A stretch of 64,000 bases of DNA from Dokdonia sinensis (GCF_003688895.1 NZ_REFV01000002.1:124001-188000); one strand, 5' to 3'; positions 49,723 through 58,071 are shown, numbered from the stretch's first letter. Numbers and translations: made by a program. The notes: generated by a model from the sequence alone, not told the origin.

Positions 49723-50466
49723 ATGGGTAGAACATTAGTTTTTGGAGATATACACGGTGGTCTTAAGGCGCTAAAGCAAGTTATGCAACGCGCAAAAGTT
49801 TCTGCAGAGGATCATCTTATTTTTTTAGGTGATTACGTAGATGGATGGAGTGAGAGTGCGGGGGTGATAGATTACTTGATTACGCTTTCGCGAAAGCAAA
49901 GAACCACCCTCATACGCGGTAACCATGATGACCTCGTACAGCAATGGCTGGAAGGAAGAGCGCTGTCTCCCAAATGGTTGCAACACGGCGGTCAGAGCAC
50001 TATAGATTCTTATAATGCCAAGTCGTCTAAAGAGATAGATAAACATATCGCTTTTTATAAGACATTTAAAGACTATTATATAGATAAGGAAAACCGAATG
50101 TTCTGTCACGCGGGTTTCCAAAATCTCAACGGCCCCGAGCACGAGTGGCACAGCACCGCATTTTACTGGGATCGCACCTTATGGGAAATGGTGTGTGCGA
50201 TGCGGGAAGACCTCGATCCGGAAGATTTATTTTATCCCAAACGATTAAAACTTTTTACCGAAATATTCATAGGTCACACGCCTGTAACAAGAATAAATAG
50301 GACGGAGCCTGTGAATAAGGCAAACGTATGGAATCTAGATACCGGTGCCGCATTTAAAGGAACCCTTACGGTGATGGATGTAGATACGAAGGAGTTCTGG
50401 CAAAGTGATCCTGTAATGCAATTGTACGCAACTGAGAGTGGTCGCAATGAGCAATCCTATAAATAA
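49723..50466 (+). CDS. Metallophosphoesterase (Ser/Thr phosphatase-like)
   Basis: The 247-residue protein has the calcineurin-like motifs in order: FGDIHGGLKAL (GDxHG), FLGDYVDGWSES (GDxxDR-like), IRGNHDDLVQQWL (GNHD) and FIGHTPVTRINR (GHTP). It is likely a protein or nucleotide phosphatase of the PrpA/ApaH type. The frame extends to a GTG at 49711, but MGRTLVFGDIHG is the family start. A palindrome at 49883 encodes TLSRKQ. Confidence 0.92.
   Translation: MGRTLVFGDIHGGLKALKQVMQRAKVSAEDHLIFLGDYVDGWSESAGVIDYLITLSRKQRTTLIRGNHDDLVQQWLEGRALSPKWLQHGGQSTIDSYNAKSSKEIDKHIAFYKTFKDYYIDKENRMFCHAGFQNLNGPEHEWHSTAFYWDRTLWEMVCAMREDLDPEDLFYPKRLKLFTEIFIGHTPVTRINRTEPVNKANVWNLDTGAAFKGTLTVMDVDTKEFWQSDPVMQLYATESGRNEQSYK
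49883..49897. repeat. Iterated palindrome, 15 bp, inside the phosphoesterase gene
   Basis: CGCTTTCGCGAAAGC, read as LSRK just before the GNHD motif. Confidence 0.95.
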
Positions 50467-50561
50467 TTAAGGTAAATGCCTAGTCTAATTTCACAAATAA
50501 CCTTTTGATTAATAGGTTATTAGCTGTTATATTTTGAGTTTTTTGAATGGTGTATTTCGTT

Positions 50562-50580
50562 TATAACGATATCATATTTG
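50562..50580 (+). promoter_or_regulatory. Shared upstream motif of the collagen-like lipoprotein gene
   Basis: TATAACGATATCATATTTG. The 11-mer TATAACGATAT and the CATATTTG box recur upstream of the 51313 small gene, so they may share control. CATATTTG is one base off the -7 consensus. Confidence 0.4.
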
Positions 50581-50603
50581 CACCCTAACAAAAACTCAAT
50601 ATT

Positions 50604-51131
50604 ATGAAAACTTCAAGATTTTTTATGTATTTATTTATGGTCTTTGCCATTACACTCACGGCTTGTTCTGAAGACGGAGAAGATGGTATGGACGGTATGG
50701 ATGGCGCTCCTGGAGCACAAGGACCTGCGGGTGAAGATGGACAGGATGGAGAAGATGGTAATGCAAATGTAGTATCTATTACCATAGACGGATTTCCTAT
50801 TGTAAGTGGGATTAATAACATTACAATTCCAGAAGTCACTCAGGATATTGTAGATAATGGTTTAGTTCTAGGATATACTACTGTTTCTGGAAATCCTTTT
50901 TGGGAAACACTTCCAGTTGTAACTGGAGGTTCGGTAATCTTAGATATAGACAGGATTTTTCTAGAAACTGTAAGGCTAACATCAACCTTTAACCAGACAT
51001 TAGATTTTAGATTCCTAATTATAGAGGGAACTCCACTAGGACGTCAATCTGGAAGTACCCGAGAATACTACGAGATGCAAGGGGTAGATTTTAATGATTA
51101 CGAATCTGTTAAGGAATTCTTTAATCTTTAG
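50604..51131 (+). CDS. Lipoprotein with collagen-like G-x-y repeats
   Basis: The 175-residue precursor has a lipoprotein signal (FAITLTACSEDG), then about nine collagen-like G-x-y triplets (GEDGMDGMDGAPGAQGPAGE and on to about residue 55), and a C-terminal beta-strand domain. Collagen-like triple helices would make it a trimer on the cell surface. No adhesin domain is recognised. A strong terminator follows. Confidence 0.8.
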   Translation: MKTSRFFMYLFMVFAITLTACSEDGEDGMDGMDGAPGAQGPAGEDGQDGEDGNANVVSITIDGFPIVSGINNITIPEVTQDIVDNGLVLGYTTVSGNPFWETLPVVTGGSVILDIDRIFLETVRLTSTFNQTLDFRFLIIEGTPLGRQSGSTREYYEMQGVDFNDYESVKEFFNL

Positions 51132-51157
51132 AATTATTATTGAGCCTCGAAAATTTG

Positions 51158-51196
51158 AAAACCGAATGTTCAGAAATGACATTCGGTTTCTTTTTT
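51158..51196 (+). terminator. Terminator of the collagen-like lipoprotein gene
   Basis: Stem AAACCGAATGT / ACATTCGGTTT with a 9-base loop and a TCTTTTTT tail, 27 bases after the stop codon. Confidence 0.88.
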
Positions 51197-51253
51197 ATGA
51201 ACTTTTGAATTAAGGGGTAAATACCCCTATCCGATTGCGACAATACCACCTCA

Positions 51254-51281
51254 TATAACGATATGATAGGTCGCATATTTG
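51254..51281 (+). promoter_or_regulatory. Shared upstream motif of the 39-residue gene
   Basis: TATAACGATATGAT, then a 6-base insert and CATATTTG. It is the same 11-mer as at 50562, with a different spacing to the -7-like box. Confidence 0.35.
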
Positions 51282-51312
51282 TAGTGTATTAATCACTTAA
51301 CCACATTTTATT

Positions 51313-51432
51313 ATGAAAACGCAAAAAGGAGATTTGGGGCTTCTGGAGCAGTTTATTCAAGACGAAGAGTTTGACGTATCTTACTTTTCGGTAGAGTTTC
51401 CAGATGGGAGTTCTTATGAATATCAAGCTTAG
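51313..51432 (+). CDS. Small protein, 39 residues, unannotated type
   Basis: ATG at 51313 opens a 39-residue frame: it starts MKTQKGDLGLLEQFIQDEEF and ends DGSSYEYQA. It is acidic and has no signal peptide or membrane helix. Support comes from position: its own promoter-like motif upstream, its own strong terminator downstream, and an A-rich start region (TTTTATTATG) like that of its neighbours. No family is recognised. A regulatory RNA is an alternative. Confidence 0.55.
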   Translation: MKTQKGDLGLLEQFIQDEEFDVSYFSVEFPDGSSYEYQA

Positions 51433-51480
51433 ATAACTATCCAAGATTTGAATTAGCCAGCACGTGAGTGTGCTTGAGAC

Positions 51481-51519
51481 ATCGGCTATGAGTTTGAGAA
51501 AACACATAGCCGATTTTTT
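51481..51519 (+). terminator. Terminator of the 39-residue gene
   Basis: 10-bp stem ATCGGCTATG / CATAGCCGAT with a T6 tail, 49 bases after the stop codon. Confidence 0.88.
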
Positions 51520-51564
51520 ATAGAGTTTTCGTAGCTTTAGAACAGAAATTTAAAATAACAACCT

Positions 51565-52704
51565 ATGGGACTTTTTGATAAAATAAAGGAAAAACTGAGC
51601 AACGAGTTTATAGACATCATCGAGTGGCTTGACTATACAGATGATACGATTGCCCACCGTTTTGAACGCTACCAGAACGAGATAAAAAACAACGCAAAAC
51701 TCATAGTAAGGGAAGGACAAACAGCTGTCTTTGTAAATGAAGGCCAGATAGCAGATGTTTTTAAACCGGGAACATATACGCTGAGCACTCAAAACTTACC
51801 CATTCTGACGACTTTAAAAGGTTGGAAATATGGTTTTGATAGTCCCTTCAAAGCCGAGGTCTATTTTGTAAACACGCATTTATTTACTGATGAAAAATGG
51901 GGAACGAAGAACCCTATTACTTTAAGTGATGAGCGCTTTGGACTCGTAGAGATTCGTGCGTTTGGGACTTATGCATTTAAAATAGCAGATGCAGGAATGT
52001 TCATCAAGGAAATTGTGGGGACAGATAATAACTTTACAAATTTTGAGATTAATGAACACCTTAAAAGTCTCATAGCGACTCGATTTACAGATACAGTAGG
52101 AGAAGCAAACCTTCCTATAGAATTATATGCCGCAAATACCTCAGAGCTTTCAGAAACGTGTCAAGATGTTATGAAGCCTGAGTTTATGACGGTAGGTATC
52201 TCGCTGGAGAAATTCTATATTGAGAATGTCTCAATGCCAGAGGATCTTAAGAAGGAGATTTTCGAATACAGTCGTATTGACAAACTGGACTTGGATAAGC
52301 TAACGAAGTTCAAAACTGCAAAAGCTATAGAGGCTGCCGCAGCAAACGAAGGGGGAACGGCTGGCGCAGGAATGGGAATGGGAATGGGCTTTGTGCTAGC
52401 ACAACAAATGGGCGGTATGATGACTCCTAATATGGGAGGGCAACAACAAGCGCAAACTCAAATGAATCAAGGGGCATCTATGCCACCACCTATGCCAGCG
52501 GCAGTTCAATATTTCTACGCCTCTAACGGAGCACAGCAAGGTCCGGTTTCTTTTGAGCAATTACGGGCTCTTTTTGCCAGCCGAACTATCAATAAAGAAA
52601 GCTTGGTTTGGAAACAGGGAATGTCTGGATGGATGGCTTTACAAGAGGTGGAAGAACTCAAAGCTTTTTTAGGAGGGAATACGCCACCGCCCTTACCTGC
52701 ATAA
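51565..52704 (+). CDS. SPFH-like YdjI family protein with C-terminal GYF_2 domain
   Basis: The 379-residue protein starts MGLFDKIKEKLSNEFIDIIE and has an SPFH (YdjI/virion-core-like) domain (about 40-235). A Gly/Met/Gln-rich linker (about 262-312) leads to a GYF_2 domain (about 318-370; QYFYASNGAQQGPVSFEQLR). B. subtilis YdjI acts with YdjF (PspA-like) and YdjG in the membrane stress response. Here the YdjG-like gene follows, separated by one degenerate hairpin repeat and a palindrome. Confidence 0.85.
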   Translation: MGLFDKIKEKLSNEFIDIIEWLDYTDDTIAHRFERYQNEIKNNAKLIVREGQTAVFVNEGQIADVFKPGTYTLSTQNLPILTTLKGWKYGFDSPFKAEVYFVNTHLFTDEKWGTKNPITLSDERFGLVEIRAFGTYAFKIADAGMFIKEIVGTDNNFTNFEINEHLKSLIATRFTDTVGEANLPIELYAANTSELSETCQDVMKPEFMTVGISLEKFYIENVSMPEDLKKEIFEYSRIDKLDLDKLTKFKTAKAIEAAAANEGGTAGAGMGMGMGFVLAQQMGGMMTPNMGGQQQAQTQMNQGASMPPPMPAAVQYFYASNGAQQGPVSFEQLRALFASRTINKESLVWKQGMSGWMALQEVEELKAFLGGNTPPPLPA

Positions 52705-52749
52705 TAGATAATGGTTGCTCATTTTTAGTTTGTTCAAACTAAAAATCTA

Positions 52750-52808
52750 AGGTGGTTAAGATTTTTTAAAGAGCTTGTAGCTTTTTTGATAATTCTATCG
52801 AAATCTCT
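52750..52808 (+). repeat. Variable-stem hairpin repeat, copy 7 (degenerate)
   Basis: AAGGTGGTTAAGATTTTTTA to TCTATCGAAATCTC. Ends and stem partly decayed, but the plan is recognisable. Confidence 0.6.
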
Positions 52809-52840
52809 CATTTAAAATGCATCCTTTTCAAATTTAAAAT

Positions 52841-52853
52841 TTTCGCGAAAGCG
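52841..52853. repeat. Iterated palindrome, right-extended, 5' of the YdjG-like gene
   Basis: TTTCGCGAAAGCG, 13 bases before the start codon. Confidence 0.9.
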
Positions 52854-52866
52854 AACCCAAAATACA

Positions 52867-53976
52867 ATGACAGAAACACCTGTCCATAAAACCGAACTTA
52901 AAAAAGCTTGCATTAACTGTGGGGCAGAGCTTAAGTACAAGCCTGGGACCACATCCATAACATGTGACTATTGCGGGCATCAGGAAAAAATTTCTATTGA
53001 AACAAGCACCTTTGAGGAGTTGGAACTCTACCCTTATCTCAAGGAAATGGGAGATCAGCGCCATAGTGAGGAAATCTCAATGCTGCATTGCAAGAACTGC
53101 GGAGCAAACCAACACGTAGAGGAAAATTATAAGTCTCTGCATTGCGTTTATTGCAGTATGCCGCTTATTCTGGAAGATGCTTACAAGGAAGATTGGATTC
53201 TGCCTGGAGCAGTTTTACCTTTTCAAATAGACACACAAAAGTCATTTTTGATATTTCAAAAATGGGTTAAGGGTCTTTGGTGGGCGCCCAATAAACTTAA
53301 AAAAGCATCTCTAGATCCTCAATTTACGAAGGGGTTATATTTACCCTATTGGACTTTTGACGCTCATCTAGATGCAGATTATACTGGACAGCGCGGCGAG
53401 TACTACTACGTGACTGAAACCTACAGAGATAGCAAAGGAAACACAAAGAGCAGGCAAGTACGTAAAACACGATGGTACCCTGCATCTGGTCACGTTTCGG
53501 GATTTGTAGACGATACGTTGGTAAAAGCCTCTGGGCAGCGGGCAGGTCGCGTTCCGTCAAAAATTGCAAGATGGAATTTAAAGAAGTTGCAACCTTTTCA
53601 CAGTAGCTTTCTGGCAGGTTTTGTGACCGAAAAGTACACCATTCCTCTTAAAGATGGACATTTAAAATCCGAAGAGGTTGCCCAAGGAATAGCAACGAGC
53701 TGGGCCAGGAGCGACATAGGTGGAGATACGCAGCGCGTAAGCTCGATAAGTGTTGACCTATCGCGAGAGACGTTTAAACATATTTTGTTACCTGTTTACG
53801 TAAGCGCTTATCGTTACAATGGCAAGGAGTATAATTTCTTCGTAAATGGAGAAACTGGAGCCCTCTCCGGTAATAGGCCCTATTCCTTTTGGAAAATCTT
53901 CTTTGCGGTTCTCGGTGTTCTCATCATTATCGGGATTATTGTGCTTTTTGCACAACAGGCAGAGCAATTGCAGTAG
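52867..53976 (+). CDS. YdjG-like zinc-ribbon membrane protein
   Basis: The 369-residue protein starts with two zinc ribbons: CINCGAELKYKPGTTSITCD with CGHQEK (about 17-45) and CKNCGANQHVEENYKSLHCV with YCSMP (about 72-100). A middle beta-rich part binds an unknown ligand, and a C-terminal helix (about 341-360; FAVLGVLIIIGIIVLFAQQ) anchors it. In B. subtilis YdjG recruits YdjI to the membrane; the adjacent SPFH gene supports that. Confidence 0.85.
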   Translation: MTETPVHKTELKKACINCGAELKYKPGTTSITCDYCGHQEKISIETSTFEELELYPYLKEMGDQRHSEEISMLHCKNCGANQHVEENYKSLHCVYCSMPLILEDAYKEDWILPGAVLPFQIDTQKSFLIFQKWVKGLWWAPNKLKKASLDPQFTKGLYLPYWTFDAHLDADYTGQRGEYYYVTETYRDSKGNTKSRQVRKTRWYPASGHVSGFVDDTLVKASGQRAGRVPSKIARWNLKKLQPFHSSFLAGFVTEKYTIPLKDGHLKSEEVAQGIATSWARSDIGGDTQRVSSISVDLSRETFKHILLPVYVSAYRYNGKEYNFFVNGETGALSGNRPYSFWKIFFAVLGVLIIIGIIVLFAQQAEQLQ

Positions 53977-54029
53977 TTCTTATTGTTGTTTAAATAGCTG
54001 TTAAATGTGGTGTTAGATTTTGTTAATTA

Positions 54030-54045
54030 CGCTTTCGCGAAAGCG
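54030..54045. repeat. Iterated palindrome, full form, 5' of OsmC
   Basis: Flanked by TA on both sides (20 bp). TAACTTTA, a near -7 box, starts nine bases after it; compare the kbp upstream region. Confidence 0.95.
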
Positions 54046-54087
54046 TACTCCTCGTAACTTTATATCAATCAACTTAAACTACGTATT

Positions 54088-54504
54088 ATGAAATTTACAA
54101 GAACAGCTAGTGCAAACTGGAAAGGAACTGGAAAAGAGGGAAAAGGTTCAATATCTACCGAGAGTACCGTGCTAGAAAATGCACAATATGCCTTTGGGAC
54201 ACGTTTTGAGGAAGGAAAAGGGACAAACCCAGAGGAGCTTATCGGAGCGGCGCACGCAGGGTGTTACACGATGCAACTCAGTTTTCTATTAAATGAAGAT
54301 AAATTTACAGCGACTAATCTTGATACAAAAGCTCACGTAACCTTTGAAGACGGAGAGATTACTAAAATTAAACTCGTTTGTAAGGGAGAAGTGCCAGAAA
54401 TTAGTAAAGACAAATTTGAAGAGATTGCTCAAAAGGCAAAAGAAGTTTGTCCACTCTCTAAACTCTTGAAAGCCGAAATCACTTTAGAAGCGACGCTTCA
54501 ATAG
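54088..54504 (+). CDS. osmC: OsmC family peroxiredoxin
   Basis: The 138-residue protein reduces organic hydroperoxides. It has the two catalytic Cys in GAAHAGCYTMQLSF and KEVCPLSKLLKAE, and the N-terminus RTASANWKGTGKEGKGSIST of the OsmC subgroup. It is a single-gene unit with a palindrome upstream and a terminator downstream. Confidence 0.95.
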   Translation: MKFTRTASANWKGTGKEGKGSISTESTVLENAQYAFGTRFEEGKGTNPEELIGAAHAGCYTMQLSFLLNEDKFTATNLDTKAHVTFEDGEITKIKLVCKGEVPEISKDKFEEIAQKAKEVCPLSKLLKAEITLEATLQ

Positions 54505-54528
54505 CATTTAAATATTCATACAAATGAT

Positions 54529-54560
54529 AACCGCCAAAGCTCTTGAGAACTTTGGCGGTT
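54529..54560 (+). terminator. Terminator of OsmC (bidirectional)
   Basis: Stem AACCGCCAAAG / CTTTGGCGGTT with a 10-base loop. It lies between the convergent OsmC and HhH genes and has T-rich flanks on the plus side. Confidence 0.85.
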
Positions 54561-54589
54561 TCTTTATGGCGCTAATTCAAATTTGAGTA

Positions 54590-55162
54590 TTACTCCTTGC
54601 CATAATCGTGTTCATCTTGCCATCTTTTAAGTTGGTCCCATTTTCCTAATGCAGCAAGTTCTGCTTGCATAGGCCAGGTTGCAGGTCTGTGTATTTCGAA
54701 GCGTTTTCCGCCAGAATTAAGTACTTCCTGACACTTCTCTACAGAAGTCTCGGCGAGATTTGCCCACGTTTTAATATCGTGGTTGTGAAAGAGCTCTGCT
54801 ATTTTAGGACCAATTCCTTCAACAACGGTTAAGTCATCTTGTTTAATTTTTTTGCCAAACGCAGCCGCTGCAGCCGCTGCATCAAAAGAAATTGGGACTA
54901 TCCTAGTAACCGTTTTGTTGCCAGCAGTAAATGAGGAAGCCATACTTGCACTACTCGATGCAGCTACTGGAGCAGCCTTGAGTTTAGAATTACAAGCGTC
55001 TAAGTCTGCTTGAAGGGAAGCGTTCTTCCGTTTCCAGAGCTCGATATCTCCTTCACTATTACTTGACCCGCCTGCGAGACGTCCAAGAAGATATCCTAGT
55101 ATTCCGCAGATGATTCCTGCAATGAGTGGCCATATCCAGCAAGCTATATTTGAAAAATCCAT
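54590..55162 (-). CDS. Membrane-anchored helix-hairpin-helix protein
   Basis: The 190-residue protein has an N-terminal helix (about 8-28, CWIWPLIAGIICGILGYLLG), a coiled-coil-like stretch (about 40-60), an Ala/Ser-rich linker and a C-terminal HhH domain (about 112-185): TVVEGIGPKIAELFHNHDIK then TWANLAETSVEKCQ. Domains of this kind bind DNA or RNA non-specifically. It follows the OmpA-family gene by 24 bases on the same strand. Confidence 0.8.
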   Translation of the reverse strand: MDFSNIACWIWPLIAGIICGILGYLLGRLAGGSSNSEGDIELWKRKNASLQADLDACNSKLKAAPVAASSSASMASSFTAGNKTVTRIVPISFDAAAAAAAFGKKIKQDDLTVVEGIGPKIAELFHNHDIKTWANLAETSVEKCQEVLNSGGKRFEIHRPATWPMQAELAALGKWDQLKRWQDEHDYGKE

Positions 55163-55186
55163 AATGTATATTTTTTAAGTTTGTTG

Positions 55187-56146
55187 TTAGTTTAATGTGA
55201 CGACACAGCGTCTATTTTTTGCACGTCCAGCTTCTGTATCATTTGTAGCGATTGGAGCATCTGGACCTTGTGATGTAGTATTGATTTTGTTAGGAGCAAT
55301 ACCATTTCTAGCAAGGTAATTTTTAGCAAAATTTGCTCTTTCTAACCCAAGCCTTGTATTTGTGGTTCTACTGCCTGTGTTGTCGGTATGGCCTGTAATT
55401 GCAACAGTTGCACCTTCGACTTTATCAAGATAACGACTCATTGCACCTACTTTTTCTCGCTGTTCTGGGGTGAGTTGTATGGATGCTTCTGCAGTATCGA
55501 AATATAGAATGAGAGGATTTGCTTTAATATCTGTAGCGATGGCCTCGAGCGCATCTGCTTCTTGTGCAGCTGCATCATCTGTGCGCGTTGTCATACTATA
55601 TTTTATAGGTCCTCTATACACATTTCCATCTGGGACGAGCGATGCGTTGAGTTCACCATACGTATTGATACGTGTAGATGGGATTCCTTTACCTACAAAG
55701 TAGTTTTTTACAGCATTTGCTCGTGCAAGTCCAAGATTTGCAAGTGCAGATGTGTTTTCTTCATCACTATCATAGTAACCTGTAATGTCTACAAATTTTC
55801 CAGTATTCCCATCAGCATTGAGATAGGCATAAAGTTTTCCTATGCCATCATCTACTTGTCCGGAAACGGGTTGAAGAATACTAAATTCTGACGTGTTAAA
55901 ATTAAAATTGTCATTGCTATTAATGGCAAAGCTTCCATCGGGGTCTTTAAGATCAAAGCCCCAACTTGTCGCTGTATCTGCGGTGGTCTCGCTAGCGACG
56001 GCATTACGATTGTCTGTATCGCTTTGTGTTGAAGTTCCTGCAGCTGTTGCTCCTTCTTGAGCTCCGCAGCAGAAAAACCAGGCCAAAATCATACAGATGA
56101 TCATCGTAAGCAACATACCTAGTAGGTATCCTGATTTCTTACTCAT
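55187..56146 (-). CDS. Protein with N-terminal helix and two OmpA-type domains
   Basis: The 319-residue protein has an N-terminal helix (LLGMLLTMIICMILAWFFCC), a linker and two OmpA-like domains: a degenerate one (about 95-180) and a typical one (about 210-319; ITGHTDNTGSRTTNTRLGLE and AKNRRCVVTL). OmpA domains bind peptidoglycan. It is followed by the HhH gene, with which it forms a unit. Confidence 0.85.
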   Translation of the reverse strand: MSKKSGYLLGMLLTMIICMILAWFFCCGAQEGATAAGTSTQSDTDNRNAVASETTADTATSWGFDLKDPDGSFAINSNDNFNFNTSEFSILQPVSGQVDDGIGKLYAYLNADGNTGKFVDITGYYDSDEENTSALANLGLARANAVKNYFVGKGIPSTRINTYGELNASLVPDGNVYRGPIKYSMTTRTDDAAAQEADALEAIATDIKANPLILYFDTAEASIQLTPEQREKVGAMSRYLDKVEGATVAITGHTDNTGSRTTNTRLGLERANFAKNYLARNGIAPNKINTTSQGPDAPIATNDTEAGRAKNRRCVVTLN

Positions 56147-56353
56147 GTGGTTCGTTTTTACGGTTAATGTGTCTTAAAGTTAGTTAAAAAACGAACACGA
56201 AAGTTTCTTACAGGCTCATATTTAATGATTTAGGCAGTTGCACGGAATATTTGATGCGTTTGTCGGTGTATTAAACAATATAATTTTGTGTTAAACGTGA
56301 ACTTTGGGCGCCTGGAGCTGATTTTTTGGGTAACTAGAATCTTTGCTCTTTTT

Positions 56354-56368
56354 GCTTTCGCGAAAGCG
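56354..56368. repeat. Iterated palindrome, 15 bp, upstream of the ALDH terminator
   Basis: GCTTTCGCGAAAGCG. Left flank C is replaced by T. Confidence 0.95.
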
Positions 56369-56396
56369 TAAAAACGGGAGAGGAATTATAAAAGCA

Positions 56397-56428
56397 AAAC
56401 GCCACTTGTGTAGTTCAAGTGGCGTTTT
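56397..56428 (-). terminator. Terminator of the ALDH gene
   Basis: Stem AAAACGCCACTTG / CAAGTGGCGTTTT with a 6-base loop, 24 bases past the stop codon on the minus strand; near-symmetric, so it may work both ways. Confidence 0.88.
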
Positions 56429-56452
56429 AGATTAATTAAGAAATACTGAAAC

Positions 56453-58006
56453 CTACAAATCAAATTTGATTCCCTGTGCGAGTGGCAGTTCAGTAGTATA
56501 GTTTATAGTATTTGTCTGACGGCGCATATATACTTTCCAAGCGTCTGATCCAGACTCACGTCCTCCTCCAGTATCTTTTTCTCCTCCGAAGGCACCACCT
56601 ATCTCTGCTCCAGAAGTTCCTATATTAACGTTTGCAATACCACAGTCTGAACCGGCAACGCTTAAGAAGCGTTCTGCCTCACGAAGGTTGTTCGTCATTA
56701 TTGCAGAAGATAGTCCTTGTGCCACTCCGTTTTGAAGTTCAAGAGCATTCTCAACATCTCCACTATATTTTAATAAATATAAAACGGGAGCAAATGTCTC
56801 GTGTTGTACGATCTCAAACTCATTGCTAGCTTCTGCAATTGCTGGTTTTACATAGCAGCCGCTCTCGTAGCCTTCTCCAGAGAGTACGCCGCCTTCTACG
56901 ATGATCTTTCCACCCTCTGCAACAACGCGCTCTAGAGCTTTGTTGTAGTTTGCTACCGCATCTTTATCGATAAGTGGTCCCACGTGATTATTTTCATCTA
57001 GTGGATTACCTATGCGTAGTTGTCCATAAGCATCTACAATTGCATTTTTTACTTTGTCATATATAGATTCGTGTATGATAATACGACGGGTGGACGTACA
57101 ACGCTGTCCAGCCGTTCCTACAGCACCAAACACCCCACCTATCACAGTCATTTTTACATCTGCATCTGGAGTAACAATAATAGCATTATTTCCTCCTAGC
57201 TCAAGTAATGACTTCCCTAGGCGTTCTCCCACAGTAGCAGCAACGATTTTACCCATACGTGTAGAACCTGTTGCAGAAACTAGAGGGATTCTTCGATCTG
57301 TAGTCATCATTTCTCCTACCTTATAATCGCCATTGATAAGACAAGAAATACCTTCTGGTAAGTCATTTGCTTTTAAAACTTCGGCAATGATATTTTGACA
57401 AGCTACACCACAAAGTGGTGTTTTTTCTGACGGCTTCCAGACGCATACATCTCCACAAATCCAAGCGAGAGCCGTATTCCAAGCCCAAACCGCTACTGGG
57501 AAGTTAAAGGCAGAAATAATTCCTACCACTCCTAGTGGGTGATATTGCTCGTACATTCTGTGTCCTGGACGCTCAGAGTGCATGGTAAGTCCGTGTAACT
57601 GACGTGAAAGACCAACTGCAAAATCACAGATGTCTATCATCTCTTGCACTTCACCTAATCCTTCTTGATAGGATTTCCCCATTTCATAAGAAACGAGTTT
57701 TCCTAGCGCTTCTTTTTTTTCGCGTAGTTTTTCTCCAAACTGGCGTACAATCTCTCCACGTAAAGGTGCAGGCATTGTTCTAAAGTCCTTAAAAGCAGCG
57801 GTTGCTGCGCTCATCACTTTCTCATAGTCTTCCTTAGTTGTAGATTTTACTTTTCCTATAAGTTGACCATCCACAGGAGAGTAAGACTCAATTACTTCTC
57901 CATTGCTAAAGTTTTCCTGACCCGTTGATGTTCCTTCATTAACATCTTTTACACCCAATTGCTTAAGTGCCTCTACTATTCCAAATTCCTGTGCTACTGT
58001 GCTCAT
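56453..58006 (-). CDS. amaB: ALDH7-type aldehyde dehydrogenase (aminoadipate semialdehyde dehydrogenase)
   Basis: The 517-residue enzyme is closest to the ALDH7 group, which oxidises alpha-aminoadipate semialdehyde (piperideine-6-carboxylate) in lysine breakdown. It has the catalytic Cys in VGTAGQRCTSTRRI, the general base Glu in LLELGGNNAI and the signature NFPVAVWAWNTALAWICGD with KPSEKTPLC. The C-terminus FGGEKDTGGGRESGSDAW is typical of ALDH7. The upstream gene on the same strand encodes 3-hydroxyanthranilate dioxygenase, a tryptophan-pathway enzyme. Confidence 0.88.
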   Translation of the reverse strand: MSTVAQEFGIVEALKQLGVKDVNEGTSTGQENFSNGEVIESYSPVDGQLIGKVKSTTKEDYEKVMSAATAAFKDFRTMPAPLRGEIVRQFGEKLREKKEALGKLVSYEMGKSYQEGLGEVQEMIDICDFAVGLSRQLHGLTMHSERPGHRMYEQYHPLGVVGIISAFNFPVAVWAWNTALAWICGDVCVWKPSEKTPLCGVACQNIIAEVLKANDLPEGISCLINGDYKVGEMMTTDRRIPLVSATGSTRMGKIVAATVGERLGKSLLELGGNNAIIVTPDADVKMTVIGGVFGAVGTAGQRCTSTRRIIIHESIYDKVKNAIVDAYGQLRIGNPLDENNHVGPLIDKDAVANYNKALERVVAEGGKIIVEGGVLSGEGYESGCYVKPAIAEASNEFEIVQHETFAPVLYLLKYSGDVENALELQNGVAQGLSSAIMTNNLREAERFLSVAGSDCGIANVNIGTSGAEIGGAFGGEKDTGGGRESGSDAWKVYMRRQTNTINYTTELPLAQGIKFDL

Positions 58007-58028
58007 ATTTTCATTTAATTTCTGCGAA

Positions 58029-58071
58029 CCTGCCTACTGGCAGGCAGGGGCGGAAATCTCATCCAGCCTGT
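58029..58071. repeat. Hairpin plus TCATTCCCGCG-type fragment
   Basis: CCTGCCTACTGGCAGGCAGG is a strong hairpin (CCTGCC / GGCAGG), followed by GCGGAAATCTCATCCAGCCT, the right half of the dispersed repeat. Confidence 0.7.

Larger units (their letters stand above)
56147..56452. other. 306-base gap between the OmpA and ALDH genes
   Basis: AT-rich, with a palindrome at 56354 and a terminator at 56397. I see no gene in it. Confidence 0.6.

Noticed and set aside
48572-50466. AlbA protein plus phosphoesterase as a defence system
   Set aside because: No nuclease, helicase or toxin partner is present; the phosphoesterase looks like an ordinary protein phosphatase.
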